NCBI GenBank assembly: GCA_021234155.1
Contig: JAJEKV010000003.1
Coordinates: 21,853,569-21,917,568 of the forward strand
Length of the DNA stretch: 64,000 nucleotides
Direction: 5' to 3'
From: Isoetes taiwanensis
Lineage: Eukaryota; Streptophyta; Lycopodiopsida; Isoetales; Isoetaceae
Below are positions 43,751 through 55,759 of this stretch, one piece after another. The position numbers and the translations under genes were made by a program. How positions within the stretch are numbered: position 1 is the first letter of the stretch; every line of letters begins with the position of its first letter. The notes beneath the pieces are model-generated. The model had not been told where the DNA came from. It worked only from the letters and a program-made list of their open reading frames with translations, and did no database searches.

Positions 43751-44499
43751 TTATATCTGGACGTCTTCCAGTTTATTAGCAACAATTATCATTTTGAATA
43801 GGGAGGAGCTGGTAGCCCATCCTGGTTCACCAGCAAGGTTTGCTAACAGATTACCATTCTCAACCTGCAAAAAATAAAAAGGAAGTTTTGTTGATGTGCA
43901 GAACGTAAGATTTAAAAGGGCTGTTTTGTTTAGATGACCTGAAGATAGTGGCCATTGTGAACTCGGATGTGAACCTGCTGCTCTAATGATTTAGGATTGG
44001 TGCCTGGCCTGCTAATGATTGTAAAATGCTCCCACTCTTCTAGATTTTCAGCGCGGCATTCGAGTATCGTGCCGCCTCCATTACATGCCTGAACAACATG
44101 GTTGTCATACACTCTCAAGTAAGTGCTGACTGCCAGGCCGTCCAGACTTCTGGTAGGCCGCCATATCTGGAATTGAATTGAATTGAATTGAATTGAATTT
44201 TATCGCCATACGATGAAACAACATTGAATTGAATTGATTTTTATGTTGTATAGGTAACAGAATGAAATTGTAATGATTAGCACAACTTATATGCCATTTC
44301 CAAGGACATGGCATATATCAGCAACTGCATGGAATTAATTTTATCATCCACGATGAAGAAACATTTGCTTGCTGTTCAGACTTACCTTGAAAATCTCCCA
44401 AGCTCCTTGACTGTCAACCAGCCCAATCTTGCGACTTTTTCGATCTGCCTGAAGAAATTTTCCAGTGGACACATGCTGGAGTCGAATTTGTGTTCCATG
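43751..44499 (-). pseudogene. N-terminal beta-trefoil/fascin-like module of a GH5 glucosidase-like gene, truncated
   Basis: Three pieces are collinear with the N-terminal region of plant 'glucan 1,3-beta-glucosidase A-like' GH5 proteins. Piece A (44499-44386): HGTQIRLQHVSTGKFLQADR ... GAWEIFK, matching 'GTQIQxKSV..KYV...WETF'. Piece B (about 44130-43939): DNHVVQACNGGGTILECRAE ... VHIRVHNGHYLQ. Piece C (43864-43751): VENGNLLANLAGEPGWATSS ... FKMIIVANKLEDVQI then a stop. B and C join in phase at CAG|GT...CAG|GTTGAG. The reading phase from A to B is not resolved. The signal peptide exon and the entire GH5 catalytic barrel are absent, so it is a truncated copy. Confidence 0.6.
44171..44200. repeat. 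(AATTG)n microsatellite
   Basis: Five to six pentamers of AATTG lie within the intron of the GH5-like fragment; a shorter run follows at about 44224. Confidence 0.85.
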
Positions 44500-44559
44500 C
44501 TGTTTGACATATATGGGAGGATGAGACAGAGTTAGTTTTTGGGTTAGAAACAAAAATAA

Positions 44560-46250
44560 ACCACAAGGAGTTTGATTTGAGTACAGACGCCAAGGACCGG
44601 AGACCTGTCAAAGCACCGTCCAAAGCACAGAGCCATTGCGCAATTCTGTTTGTGCTGTGTTTGCGAGTAAAATGCTTCTGCAGCACATTTCATTATGTAA
44701 CATTTAGTTCAGCATTTCTTATCGTGGGTTTGCCAAGAAATTGCGCCAAAACGCTTCCTTAGTGCGCTTTGCATTCTACAGGTCTTGGAGTAGAAAGATT
44801 CGCATAGCTACCTAATAGACACCAAAATACTGCCACGGATTCAACAACCCTGATGCATCTCCGAATGTCCAACAAAAGACTGGTATTATTTTATTCCATA
44901 TTTTATTTCGTGGTCAATCAACTAGCTACGTTTTGGGACTTCAAAAAGGGGCTGTGTCATTCCAACTTCGGTGCACAATTCAAGCGTGTATTATAGCTAC
45001 AGCATGTATTATTTCTGGACCCTTGGATTGTGCCACACATCACTTGAAGTCTTTCTGGGGTCAAACTGGCCCCTGTTGACTCAATTTTAAAGGGGCCCTT
45101 GAAGGCCACACATCATGGGTTAGGATAGTATACTAGCATCTGTACAGTACAGTGTCATACTAATACAATCCAGTACTGCACAACTCAAACATAGTAACCG
45201 AATTCCAACATTGAGCCTGGGGAATCGAACCCCAATTCCAATTCAATGCTCAGGCCTTGCCTGGAACAACATGAAGAGGACGTCTCCAACTATCTTATCT
45301 GAAGATAATGCCAGGCCTCCTCATAGTTACAGTAATTCCATGCATAGGGACGATCGAACACGTGCCACTAACTGCTACTCCAAGTTGCAACTGTCAATGG
45401 CATGCATTCGATGATCCCTATACATAGTGCTTGCCATGACGAAGAGCAATACCTGTAAGGGAGGCTGTCAGTGAGCCTGGGGAATTGAACCCCAGCGCAA
45501 TGCCAATGCTTAGCCAGGCATAGAGGGGATCGCCCTTATGCCTGGGGGCCAAAGTCCACTGGAAGTCCACAAATGTTAGTAACCATGGCCACAAATCTGC
45601 AACAAGAAAAGTACTCCAAGGCAAGGCATCAAATCAATAAACATCACATATTTACGAAGTCAATGTACATGTGGCAGAAATGCCACCGACATGCAACTGC
45701 ACAATAAAAAGATTTCACACAATAGCAAGAAGACAAAGCTCTAGTTCATAGGTTCCCTACCTGTAACCCGCCTGATGACGACATTAAGCTAGCGGATCTC
45801 CTGGGTCAGCAGACCCCTAGTAAGGCTCATGTGTGATCTTATTGCGTACAACTCAAACATTGGAGCCACAAGTTGCTCCCAAGCAACACTAAGAAATCGC
45901 CGAATCAATAGCCATAAAAAAACCTGTCAACTGCCTCCTCAAGGTCCTAAGGGAAGCAGCAATTTTGTGGGCCTTGGTGACAACCTGCACAATGCTTATT
46001 ATGAACTCCTCTGCAGTGGAGACCTGTTCACCCTCTAGAGGATACGCCTGAGGATCAGGACGGGATGTATCAATTCTAGAGCTTCAGAGACATCAATTAC
46101 CTCCCAGTTCCTTGTAAGATTAGGCATGGCAAAAATTATCAATCTGCGTAGATTCTAAACCCACAAGCATGGAACCAAGACTAGAGATGGACACATGGGC
46201 AACGGGAGCCTTGGCCTTTCTCCCTGCTCGCCTCATAGACATGATAAAAA
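44560..46250. other. Intergenic with two tRNA-T-arm-like repeats
   Basis: No coding gene. Two copies of TGAGCCTGGGGAATYGAACC followed by CCA lie at 45212-45234 and 45472-45494. On the minus strand each forms a perfect 5-bp stem with a 7-base TTCRATT loop, the RNA polymerase III box B. No D-arm or anticodon arm was found at tRNA spacing, so these are probably tRNA-derived SINE remnants. Confidence 0.45.
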
Positions 46251-46492
46251 AGATAACCAACAAAACAAAGACAGAACAGAAATTCGTAAGAAGTTGTATA
46301 ATTGCTTTCAGATCTCCAATTGGCCTGATCGTATTAAAATTCCAATATGGAGTGATCATCTAAAAGTGATTGATGCTTCAGGGACATTTCTTACTTCTGG
46401 AAGTACTTTGTAATATTTTGAGTGTATAATATGAAGTAAATCACGTTCTTCAAAAAAAAAAAAAGATAACCAACAAAACAAAGACAGAACAG
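46251..46492 (+). mobile_element. 5'-truncated retroposed insert with poly(A) and target-site duplication
   Basis: A 28-29-bp sequence beginning AGATAACCAACAAAACAAAG occurs at 46251-46279 and again at about 46464-46492. Between them lie about 170 bases ending in a run of about 12-13 A. This is the footprint of LINE-mediated insertion. The insert's plus strand reads FQISNWPDRIKIPIWSDHL ... FLTSGSTL then a stop and a short 3' tail, so it could be the 3' end of a LINE ORF2 or of a host mRNA. I do not recognise the reading frame. Confidence 0.85.
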
Positions 46493-49400
46493 GAAGGGAC
46501 TCACCTGTATGCTGGTTTTGCAGAACTAACAACGAAAACCAAATTGTTGGATCCCAATCTGATCTAAATCGCGACCCCGACACCTGCCAAGTACGCATTT
46601 TAGGACCTGCTGATAATCAAGTTACGATGAAGCAGACTGAACATGCTAACGCAAGAAAAGCAGTGCTCCATTGTCTCATCCCTCAACATGCAGAGAGGGC
46701 AGATCACGCAGATATCTAGAGGAAATTTATGAACGGAAGTATTTACCCGCATGCAACTATAATGATCTGCCACGATAAGATAGACAGTTCAGGATGGAGC
46801 AATTTGTTCCATACCCCTTGCTAGACTGCTTTCCAATGAGGCTCAGGAATAATTAAAGGTCATTATGGCAATGGGGGCAACACTTCGGATGAAGCAGGAC
46901 ACCATATATGGAATTACCAATTGCTCCTCGTTGACACTATCGTGAACCCTCCAAAGCTGGGGAGTCACCTCTTGTAGATCTCAGGCACAGTGTGTCAAAG
47001 CAAGTATTTCTAGCTTCAGTGGTCGTATACATAACGTTACCTAAGACATAGTTTAACCATTTATGTTGTAGTGGATAAAAATGCGCCAAGTTGGCCCACA
47101 CTTGTTGTCGTTTCACTGCACTAGCAACGCTACTAGGATATACTAGACGCTTATTAGTGTCCCTTGAATTCCCTTTCAAAGTGAAGACTTATTGTTCTAT
47201 CCATAAAAATTTACTTCAAGTTTCGTTCAATAAATGAATTTTTGGATTGCAAGAAGGGCAAACCCTTGGGAGGAGGGTCAATGGTATATTCTATTTTATG
47301 TCATTGGATTTGCTATTTGGACATCCAAGCTTAGTTTATGGAGCATTAGTCAACCTGAGAAGATGGCTTGCTGGTTAGGCGTGTTACGGCTCCTCCCCAC
47401 AGTTTATATGCAAAAACAGAGGATTGGGCAAAAATCGTCTTCGCTGGACTCTGCCCCTAAAAATGTTGTAGTAGCATTTGATAAGGCGGTTGTGGAGCTG
47501 TTTGATTGAAAATAGCTTTTTGCCCTTTCCAGAGCCAAAACCCTTCTTTTTGCAGATCGAAAAAACCATAATAAGCAAACTGAAAAGTTGTTTGTATGCA
47601 CAAACAATAGATAAATAACAAGAAAAGTCTAGAATAGAAACAAAAGAGCAAAATTGGCGGGTTCAAAACACGGGAATGGGGGACAATATGCCAGATTCAT
47701 TAGCAACTTTTCGGACTTAGCCTTCATCCCTTACATGCCACATCTTTCACATATCAATAGTGTACATCTAAAAATAGTTGTAAGGCAACCCACATTACAT
47801 TAGTACCTCAGTGGTTGATTTATTTATTCTTCAAAAACTCTCAATACTAAATAATTGTACAAATTCCAGAAGATGGATGGCTAAAGCAATTATGGTATGT
47901 CAAGTCATTTGAATCAATAGTTTCTTTCAAAAACTTGGATTGTGATTATAGATGGTCATGGAGTCCGGAGGTATATCTTTTAGAATCTAAATGATTACGC
48001 CCACATTTTCTAATGAAGAGCTTGGTTGATTAGGTTTTTAGAAGTTCATCGCTTTGAGAAGCCAAATAATTTATGGGTCTTGTTGTTAATGAACGATTGT
48101 GCTGGAGAGTTCATCCTTGAATTCCTTCACAAAATACGTGTTCTTGTTTCAAGGGTGAGCCAGGTATATTTTGTTTGTTTGTTAGGCTAAGAAAATGCTT
48201 TTGGTTTAGAACTAAAGTCACATTTATGCGGCTCTGTATAGCAAGCTAGTGTCGGTCATTTGTTCTCTTTTTGCGGCATCTTATATGAAGAAGTAGAACA
48301 CATATTTTCCAAACAAGAAGTTGGATGCAACAGCTTCTCGTTTTGATGGAAGAGTTGTTTGTTACCCATGAGATGATATTCTTAGAGACTATCTTGCTTG
48401 GCACCTAGTGGATTGTAATTCTAGGCAATATAGCTCCTATGTGGATATTATGTAGGACTCATGGCTCTCAAGAAATCTTCATATTTGTAAGCATAGAAAA
48501 CCCGGGGGGTTCACCTAGATTATGGGGTACGAAACATGTGAGTGCACCAAATGGGTTTTTTTATTGCCTCTCTAGTACCGTATACTTAAGAAAAATATAA
48601 GGTTTTTATAATTTGAATGTCGTAGGATACCAGAGGGAGTGTGGTGGCGCCAGTGTTCGATTCGTATTCATACTATAAGGGTCTGTCATTTTTGGTGAGC
48701 TTCTACTGTTTTGGCTGCTTCATCTATTTCACATCATAAGGTTAATTATAGGCTAGCTTATGAAGAGCTAAGACATTTAGACATAGTGAATTTTATGTTT
48801 TAATTTTAAACAACTAAGTTGACATCGAGTTTACTTATTAAACTCACAATATATTGGTACGGATAATATACTTCAAGTTGTTTATATAATAAGTATCAAC
48901 TTCAAGTTGTTTATATATAAGTATCAATACTATGATAATATAGAAGATATCGTATATATATGGAAGGGGTTGTCAAGTAAAAGTGTTTTGGGCAAGTAAT
49001 TATATGATATGGGCTGCATTCTTTTACAAATAATGTAGTCGTATACAAAGGGTTTTTCATATGAAACTGTCGTATACAATGGGTTTTTTGGCAACCTAAG
49101 GAACGCACATGGCATATATACCTATAATAGAGGTGAATCCCCCGGGATAGAAAACTTCTTGGGGCGTATAGGTCGTGTGAAAATTATTGAATAGTTTGAC
49201 CTTAGTGTAAGCCAGGGAAAGTTTTAAGCACCCTATACTTTGTTCTAAATGAAATGAATTGGACATTTCTTTTATAATTTAGCTATTGAAATGAAGCCTG
49301 AAGTGGCCATTTTACTATTCTTTTTCCAATTTTTTTTTTCCAATATAGGTCTAAACGAAGTGGCTATTTCTTCTTCAAATGTTAAGTGTTCGAAGACAAA

Positions 49401-49796
49401 CAACATATTATGATGTGGTAATATACCATTAATTTAATTCTAACACCTCAAATTATATGCTCAGACAAATCTAAAAGCTCAAGTTATATTTGATACATCA
49501 AATGTTTTTGCCACCAAAGTTCAATATATGCATTACCAAAATTCATTATTTCGTATGATAGATATTACTACTACACTTGGTAAGTAAGTGTAGGATGTGA
49601 TAAAGATCCTCCAGGATATGGCAAGAATGTTATTCTCTAGAGAAATCCCCTATGCTTAAATGGGCATTTTGTTGGCCACTACCGTACATCCATGGAATTC
49701 AAAAGGCCAAAATATGGATATGTCCCAAACCACAAAAAAAGTGAATTGGCCATTCCAGTACTTTGTCTACCAATAAAAAGTATCAGCGGACATGTA
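46493..49796. other. Long non-coding stretch
   Basis: I see no domain, RNA gene or strong repeat. The near-duplicate CTTCAAGTTGTTTATATAAT-type sequence at about 48871-48925 is a short local duplication. Open frames are short and AT-rich. Confidence 0.4.
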
Positions 49797-49931
49797 TTTT
49801 TTGCTACTCCATCAGATGATTTGAAAATTGTGTGCATGCCACCATCATTCTGGATTTGGCTGTATTTTCTGCTACTCCATCAGATGATTTGAAAGTTGTG
49901 TGCATGCCACCATCATTCTGGATTTGGCTGT
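49797..49931. repeat. 67-68-bp tandem duplication
   Basis: Two adjacent copies contain GCTACTCCATCAGATGATTT and end ATTCTGGATTTGGCTGT. They differ at only a few positions, so the duplication is young. Confidence 0.9.
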
Positions 49932-51928
49932 GTACACTATGTAACAGCTTGCATGTGTGATCCTACAAACATGATAGTGTTATAAATACTTACAATGCTG
50001 GGTATGAGTATTGATACTAGATCAAACATCGTGTTTTTATCTTTATTGATGCCATTGAATGACATCCTATTGCCAGGTTGGCTAAGATGATCATTTCATG
50101 GATGAAATCTTTTGTTTTGGATTTCAGATAAAATCACGCGCTCTTTTTTTAAGGGTTTTGGCCTCAGGGTCTTCACATCACGATCCTTTTCAACATTCAT
50201 CAGACGGCTGCTATAGATGCAGTTGATACTCTATGGGCTACTTTTGCTGCCAGACATTGCCCTGGATCCAGCACTAGCACTTCGAGAGGCACATGGCATG
50301 GTTATGTATCCTTAGTTTCCATAAGCAGATATACAAAACTATCTTTATCCTCTTGATACTTTGTAGGATGTACTGGCATCCACATGTTATGGTTAGTGAT
50401 CTGCTTCATCCGCATTTAATTACGTAAAGTTAATTTATCATTGTTGATATGTTATTTTATCTTCTATTTTTCAGGTCTATCTCTCAAAGTGCAATTCATG
50501 GTGCATTCCATGGATTGAAATTAAGGTGCAGTTGCATGTAAGAAATATATATCAATGATCTCACGTAATTTAATAAAGCAAACCGTTAAAATTATTTAAA
50601 GAATCTATATAATGCATTGTTGATACGACACTAGGCCTTGGACTTTAGTAGAATGCATTTGGCACTACAGTAAATATGAAGTCAAGTGAGTTTTTTCTGC
50701 TTTTATATAGCAGTTGTCTATCTTCTCACATCAAGTTTCAAAAATGTATTGCTCTATGAAAGTCTCAAATTTGAGCAAAATATATCTTCAGGTCTCCGGT
50801 ACACTCTAATTCACATAACCACTGTAATCATAATTGGTGCAGTTGTATACCAGTCTGAATGCCATGTCAGGATGGAAGATGCAGCATATGCTGTCAAAGT
50901 GAGGAGTCTTGAAGTTTACTCTTGATCATCTTCGACAAAGGCAGGATTTGTGTCCATCCGTTGGTTGCTCAAATCCACCTTTGGAATGAGAATTGGCATA
51001 GAATTGGTTTCTTTACGAGATATGGTGGACGACATGCATGTATTGCTATAAATTTTTGTAACATCGTTTCGTCAATGGCACAAATCCTAAATTTGGTTCG
51101 ATTGGAGCTGCCACATGTCAACAACAGATCGGTCAATTAGCGACGTGTATAGTGACGTCTGGGTCACATCTATGTGACATCTGGCCACGTGACCCAGACG
51201 TAACCTAGACACTGCAAAAGCGCCCCCCTGACTTCTAATTGCCACATCGGGAGGAGGACAAGCCCAAACTCTTTTCTGTCAGTTCCCCTTGCTTCAGGTT
51301 TTCAACTGCAGCTTCTAATTCACGTCCCAACTGCAACATACCAAAACTCGGCCCCCAAAATGCAAACCCTTCTAGAACCTGGCAACCCACAGGGTTTACA
51401 TTCGGAGGCCCTCCTTGTTAGATTCGGCCGGGACCTTGCATCCTGTCTTGACGTGGGGGAGGAGGGGGAGGGGGGAGGGTGTTGATGCTAGAGCACGGAC
51501 CCTAAAAACCCCTCGGAAGCTGCTTACCCCAAAAGTCCTCTCACCAAGGTCCTGGGGACGGACGGACAACCTCCCCTCTCCGGAGCTGTGATTTGGCTCT
51601 ACCAATGGACTCAGAACATCGACATTGCCCTGGGGCATAGTTACCCGGAATGGGAACTTTTTGGGAACTTTAACCCAAAATCTGGAACGGGAACGGGAAC
51701 GGATGGGAACGGGAACGACCAACATTCAAATTTTTCATTTTTGAAAATGGATTTGAAGTTTTCTTTGCTTAAAGAACATCTTAGAACACTTAGAATTAAA
51801 AAATGTTTCAAGGGGGAGTGAGTTGAAAGCCTAAACATGTATAGCTACTCCGTAACAATAATATTAGAACTTTAAACAACATTTTTCCATTTAGAACGTA
51901 TTTTTTTAAGTTAACATATTGTCATTTA
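49932..51928. other. Non-coding; inverted repeat and GGGAAC microsatellite
   Basis: A 13-bp perfect inverted repeat (ACGTCTGGGTCAC, 51155-51167 and 51189-51201) flanks an inner GTCACA-TGTGAC hairpin. At about 51678-51717 GGAACG/GGGAAC hexamers repeat. No gene was recognised; open frames around 51400-51840 have an R/S/P/V dipeptide bias from the hexamer. Confidence 0.55.
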
Positions 51929-51965
51929 TCTATTCTACTAGAAAAAGTGCCCAGCGTTGCTGGGC
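51929..51965 (+). mobile_element. Candidate Helitron-like 5' terminus
   Basis: After an A at 51928 the sequence starts TCTATTCTACTAG and reaches a perfect 7-bp stem hairpin, GCCCAGCGTTGCTGGGC (51949-51965). Helitrons insert between A and T, begin with TC and often carry a GC hairpin near an end. The reverse complement also resembles a 3' end (hairpin, then ACTTTTTCTAG before T), so orientation is not certain. Confidence 0.4.
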
Positions 51966-53866
51966 TTTTATCGGGAATAAACTAAACAAATAATATAAAG
52001 AAAAGGTTGACGACATTGGGTTTTTCCTTCTTTGCTTTTGATGGTCAGGGTTATTTTGTGTATAGTAAATATCGTCTCTTTCAAAATGTGGGCCTTCTTA
52101 TAAAATACAAGGAGTCAATTCAGATTATGCGGAGTTAGATTCTAGGGTTATGCGGAGTTAGATCTCTAGAGTTAGTTCATGATCTCGTACTAAGAATATA
52201 GAAGATATGAAATGACACCACAAGCATTGCCAAAAAAGTCGGGCCTATCGGAAGATAGTGTACAGACTAGGTTCCCAAAAATTTAAAGCATGTGGTGATC
52301 CAACGAACTTATTGTCGTCATGCATTGCTCTTATAGTGGTTAAAATTAGGATGCTCTTGATTGTTATAACAAAGATTTAAAAATAAGATGATCTTGATTG
52401 TTTGCAATGTCATGGACCTTGGGCGAAGGCAATTGGACAAATGAGTTTGATCTACAATAAGCTCTTTGCCTTTCCCAAAAATTGCATTGCTTTTGTGAAA
52501 ATGCATTTTTGTGAAAATGCATTTTTGTGAAATTATATTTTTGTGAGCAATGTAAAGATGCAATGCATTTTTAGAGGCTTTTTCATTGTTGAGCTTCGTA
52601 GATGTATTGATTAAAGTGTTCATCATATGCAATCACCATCAGATAGAATTTTGATATGTTGAAGTGCACATTGACCTAGATCGAAGAAAATTTTCATTTG
52701 ATATAAAGTAATTCATAAACAACGTGTTCAATTTATTTGCCAACATAGTAGTCATCCTTGACAACATCAAATTAGATGGCTTCACACACAATGAATTGAT
52801 GAAGCTGCTAGGCCCCTGCTAAAAGCATAAAAAGCGTTATGGAGCAGGTGGCATCCATTGCCACATGGCCATGCCTGGATAACCAGGTGAAGGATTTGGC
52901 TTGCCTGGTGTGAAGCAACTGCATTGCTGCTGCTTATTGCCTTGAAATTAAGTTTTTCATCATGAAGTTCATTCTTCTCAGTTTGCACCAAGGCTCAACA
53001 TGGATAATAAACAAGTAGTGCAGCTATAATAGTAATGTTAAGCTAATGATGAAATGGTACCTTGAGTTCTTTTATGGAATCCTGCAAACTGTTTGTTTGA
53101 CTTTGACTCTTTTAACTGCTGAGGTTTTGCATGAAGTTGTATCCACACATGAATTGCACCAATGAGTATTGTGTCCATATTTGTTTTTGGTGGTCGTCAT
53201 GTTTTGGTGGTGTTTTTGTGGTCGTCATGGCTCGATGCAAAGAATTGAGAATGTATAATAGTATCTAATAGTCTGTTTATACAACTTGCTTTTATTTAAA
53301 CATCATGCTTTGTTTCCAATCCCCGATTCATTCCTAGACTTGTCAAAACGATAGGCCAACAAACACATTAGTTGGTAAAAACAGACTACAATAATAGTCT
53401 TCAAAATTTCCTTATGCATGCTTATTACCTTTTGTGCAGGCATTCATTTCTAATTCCATTCAGTTTATAAGGAGAGATGAAAATACCTGCAATCTACTTG
53501 ATCAAATGGTGGATTGCAACAGAAGAAGCAGGAGGAGATTGTGAAGAATCATCCGGCAAAAGGTTAGCTACTAAAAAACCAATATGTGGAACCTACCCTA
53601 TAAGAACTTTGTGTTTTATGTTCTTGAGCTTCAATTTATGATAAAGCCCTCATAATGGATTCCAAATGTGAACATGGCTTAAAAATCTAGCTAGTCAAAG
53701 TGGCATGTTTAAAGCCATTACCAGCACTGCAAATTTAAAATCCTGCAACGTCAAAATCCTGAACTGCAAAATGTTACAGAAGGGCTATATCTTCATCATT
53801 GCTGGCCGCAAACTCCCTTAACAAAAATATTTGATCCATAATCTATTAAAAAACAACAGATATAGA
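51966..53866. other. Non-coding
   Basis: Three short tandem units (TTTGTGAAAATGCATTTTTG type) lie at about 52493-52545. No gene was recognised. Confidence 0.4.
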
Positions 53867-55090
53867 CCTTTCCATCTATCTTTTGCTTTTTCAATCTGCA
53901 GGTTTATTGCTTTCAAGCATCTATCTTTCGCTAATTGTATGCAGTTGTTTTGTTAGATCCTCTATGAGCTGGAGCCTATGTCCTCACGTCAAGCATTGTA
54001 TGCCAAGGCACATATGTAACCTAGGTAGAAAATGAAAACACAATTTAAATATTGGAGATTAAAGAAACTCAGGTTCTGCAGGGTTAGCCTTTCTTCTCGA
54101 CTTTGTGATTGGCGGTTTAAACCTGGAGCTAGTCACGGGGGATTGTCCAGTGAAGGCAGTACATGACTTTGAGAAACTTACTATGTAACCTGATAAAAAG
54201 TCTTTGAATGAAAGGCTATATTTCCTTAGATTGTTGCAGGATATGTAGAGTCTATGTAGAGTCTGTGCCTTTCCCAAATGCCTTATCTTGCATGAAAGCT
54301 CCAATTCATTTATCTTTATGCCTGAGTGCAACTGAGAGGAAATAGAACATGTACCAATTTGGAAGCAATATGATGGGAGCTTGTACAGGTGGGAATAATC
54401 AATAGAGGAAGATGGCAAAAACGAAAATAACATGACTTTGAGAAACTAACTATGTAACCTGAGAAACAACCTTTGAATGAAAGGCTATATCTCCTACTTA
54501 GATTGTTGGCACAATATGTGGAATCCGTGTTTTGCCAAAATGCCTTATCTTGCATGAAAGCTCCAATTCATTTATCGTTATGCCCGACCGCGAACTCGAG
54601 AAGAAACAGCATGTGCCAATTTAGAAACAATTTGGTGGGAACTTTCGCGGTGGGGAATAATCAATAGAGGAAGATAACAATGTATATTTCGCTAGTGCAA
54701 AGTGAAGACATGACTTTGAGAAACTGACTATCTAACCTGAGAAACAGTTGAATGAAAGGTTATATCCCCTTCTTAGATCGTTGCAGGATATGTAGAATCT
54801 GTGCCTTTCCCATGCATGAAAGCTCCAATTCATTTGTCTTTATGCCTGACTGCAACTAAGAAGAAACAGAGCATGTGCCAATTTGAAAACAATTTGATGG
54901 GAACTTGTACGGGTGGGAATAATCGATAGAGCAAGATGGAAAAAACGAAAGTAACAATAAATATTGCTTCAGTGCTCAACCTGAAAACACTTAATCCCAA
55001 CCTCTCCATAGACCTTTCCATCTAGCATTCGCTTTTCTATCTCAGAGGTTCATTGCTTTGAAGCATCTATCTTTCGCTAATTGGATGCAA
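53867..55090. repeat. Nested repeats: 270-bp triplication inside a longer direct repeat
   Basis: ACATGACTTTGAGAAACT starts units at 54161, 54430 and 54708 (periods 269 and 278). Each continues with GAAAGCTCCAATTCATTTRTC and GGGAATAATCRATAGAG. Outside these, 53867-53945 (GACCTTTCCATCTATCTTTT ... CATCTATCTTTCGCTAATTG) is repeated at 55009-55088. The open frames in the units are not conserved between copies, so I see no gene. Confidence 0.85.
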
Positions 55091-55232
55091 TAGTAGCAGT
55101 GCAGAGATCAGTTTATAATCAAGCTGGAAAACATGTGATTATTGGAGGCAAATCTGCTTTTGAATCTGGAAAGACACAACAATAGTAAGACCATAGTGCT
55201 TTTAAAGTAAGATAGAGCATAAAATTTCACAT

Positions 55233-55650
55233 CTATAATACTTGCCCAAAACTAAGTTTGCCATATATTTTTTCTTGTCTAGAACCACTATTCAGACATA
55301 AGATCATAAGATAAAGACATTTACCCGAAAGCCATGAAAGCCATAACGTGGACCTGCTATTTCCTTCAACAGCATTGTGAGAGCAAGCACCAAATATATT
55401 TGGTGAATAAAAATTTCTAAAATCTTCTTTTTGATAGTCTTTTATGCAAAGGCTGTGATCATGATTGTGATGAAACAATATCCTTTTGCGGCATTTGTTG
55501 GAATAAATCCATGGCATTATTAAGAATTCTGCCATACTTCTGCCATGATTTTATTGTTAGATATGCACTCACAGACTGCATTTTGCATTTTTCAGCTATC
55601 GATATTTTATCAGCAAAAGAGGACGTGGCAGGACACTGTATGTTAAATCT
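55233..55650 (-). pseudogene. PPR protein fragment (PLS class), decayed
   Basis: The block YGRILNNAMDLFQQMPQKDI followed by V (about 55470-55533) matches the PPR pattern 'YGxxxxxxxAxxxFxxMPxxDVVSWN'. After a frame change SPNIFGACSHNAVEG at about 55375-55420 fits the following motif 'SVLSACSHAGLVEEG'. Stops and frameshifts abound. PPR genes are very numerous in land plants. Confidence 0.45.
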
Positions 55651-55759
55651 ATCACTGGTTTGTAAGTATGTGTATTGCAGATTCAGATTCAATTGGCTTA
55701 TTGATGCTGTTATTGTATAGCCAATTGAAGTTCCCACAAGATTTGTGTATTGCATGAGG

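Noticed and set aside
54059-54667. Related open frames in successive repeat units
   Set aside because: Frames are not conserved between units, so the similarity is due to DNA duplication and not coding.
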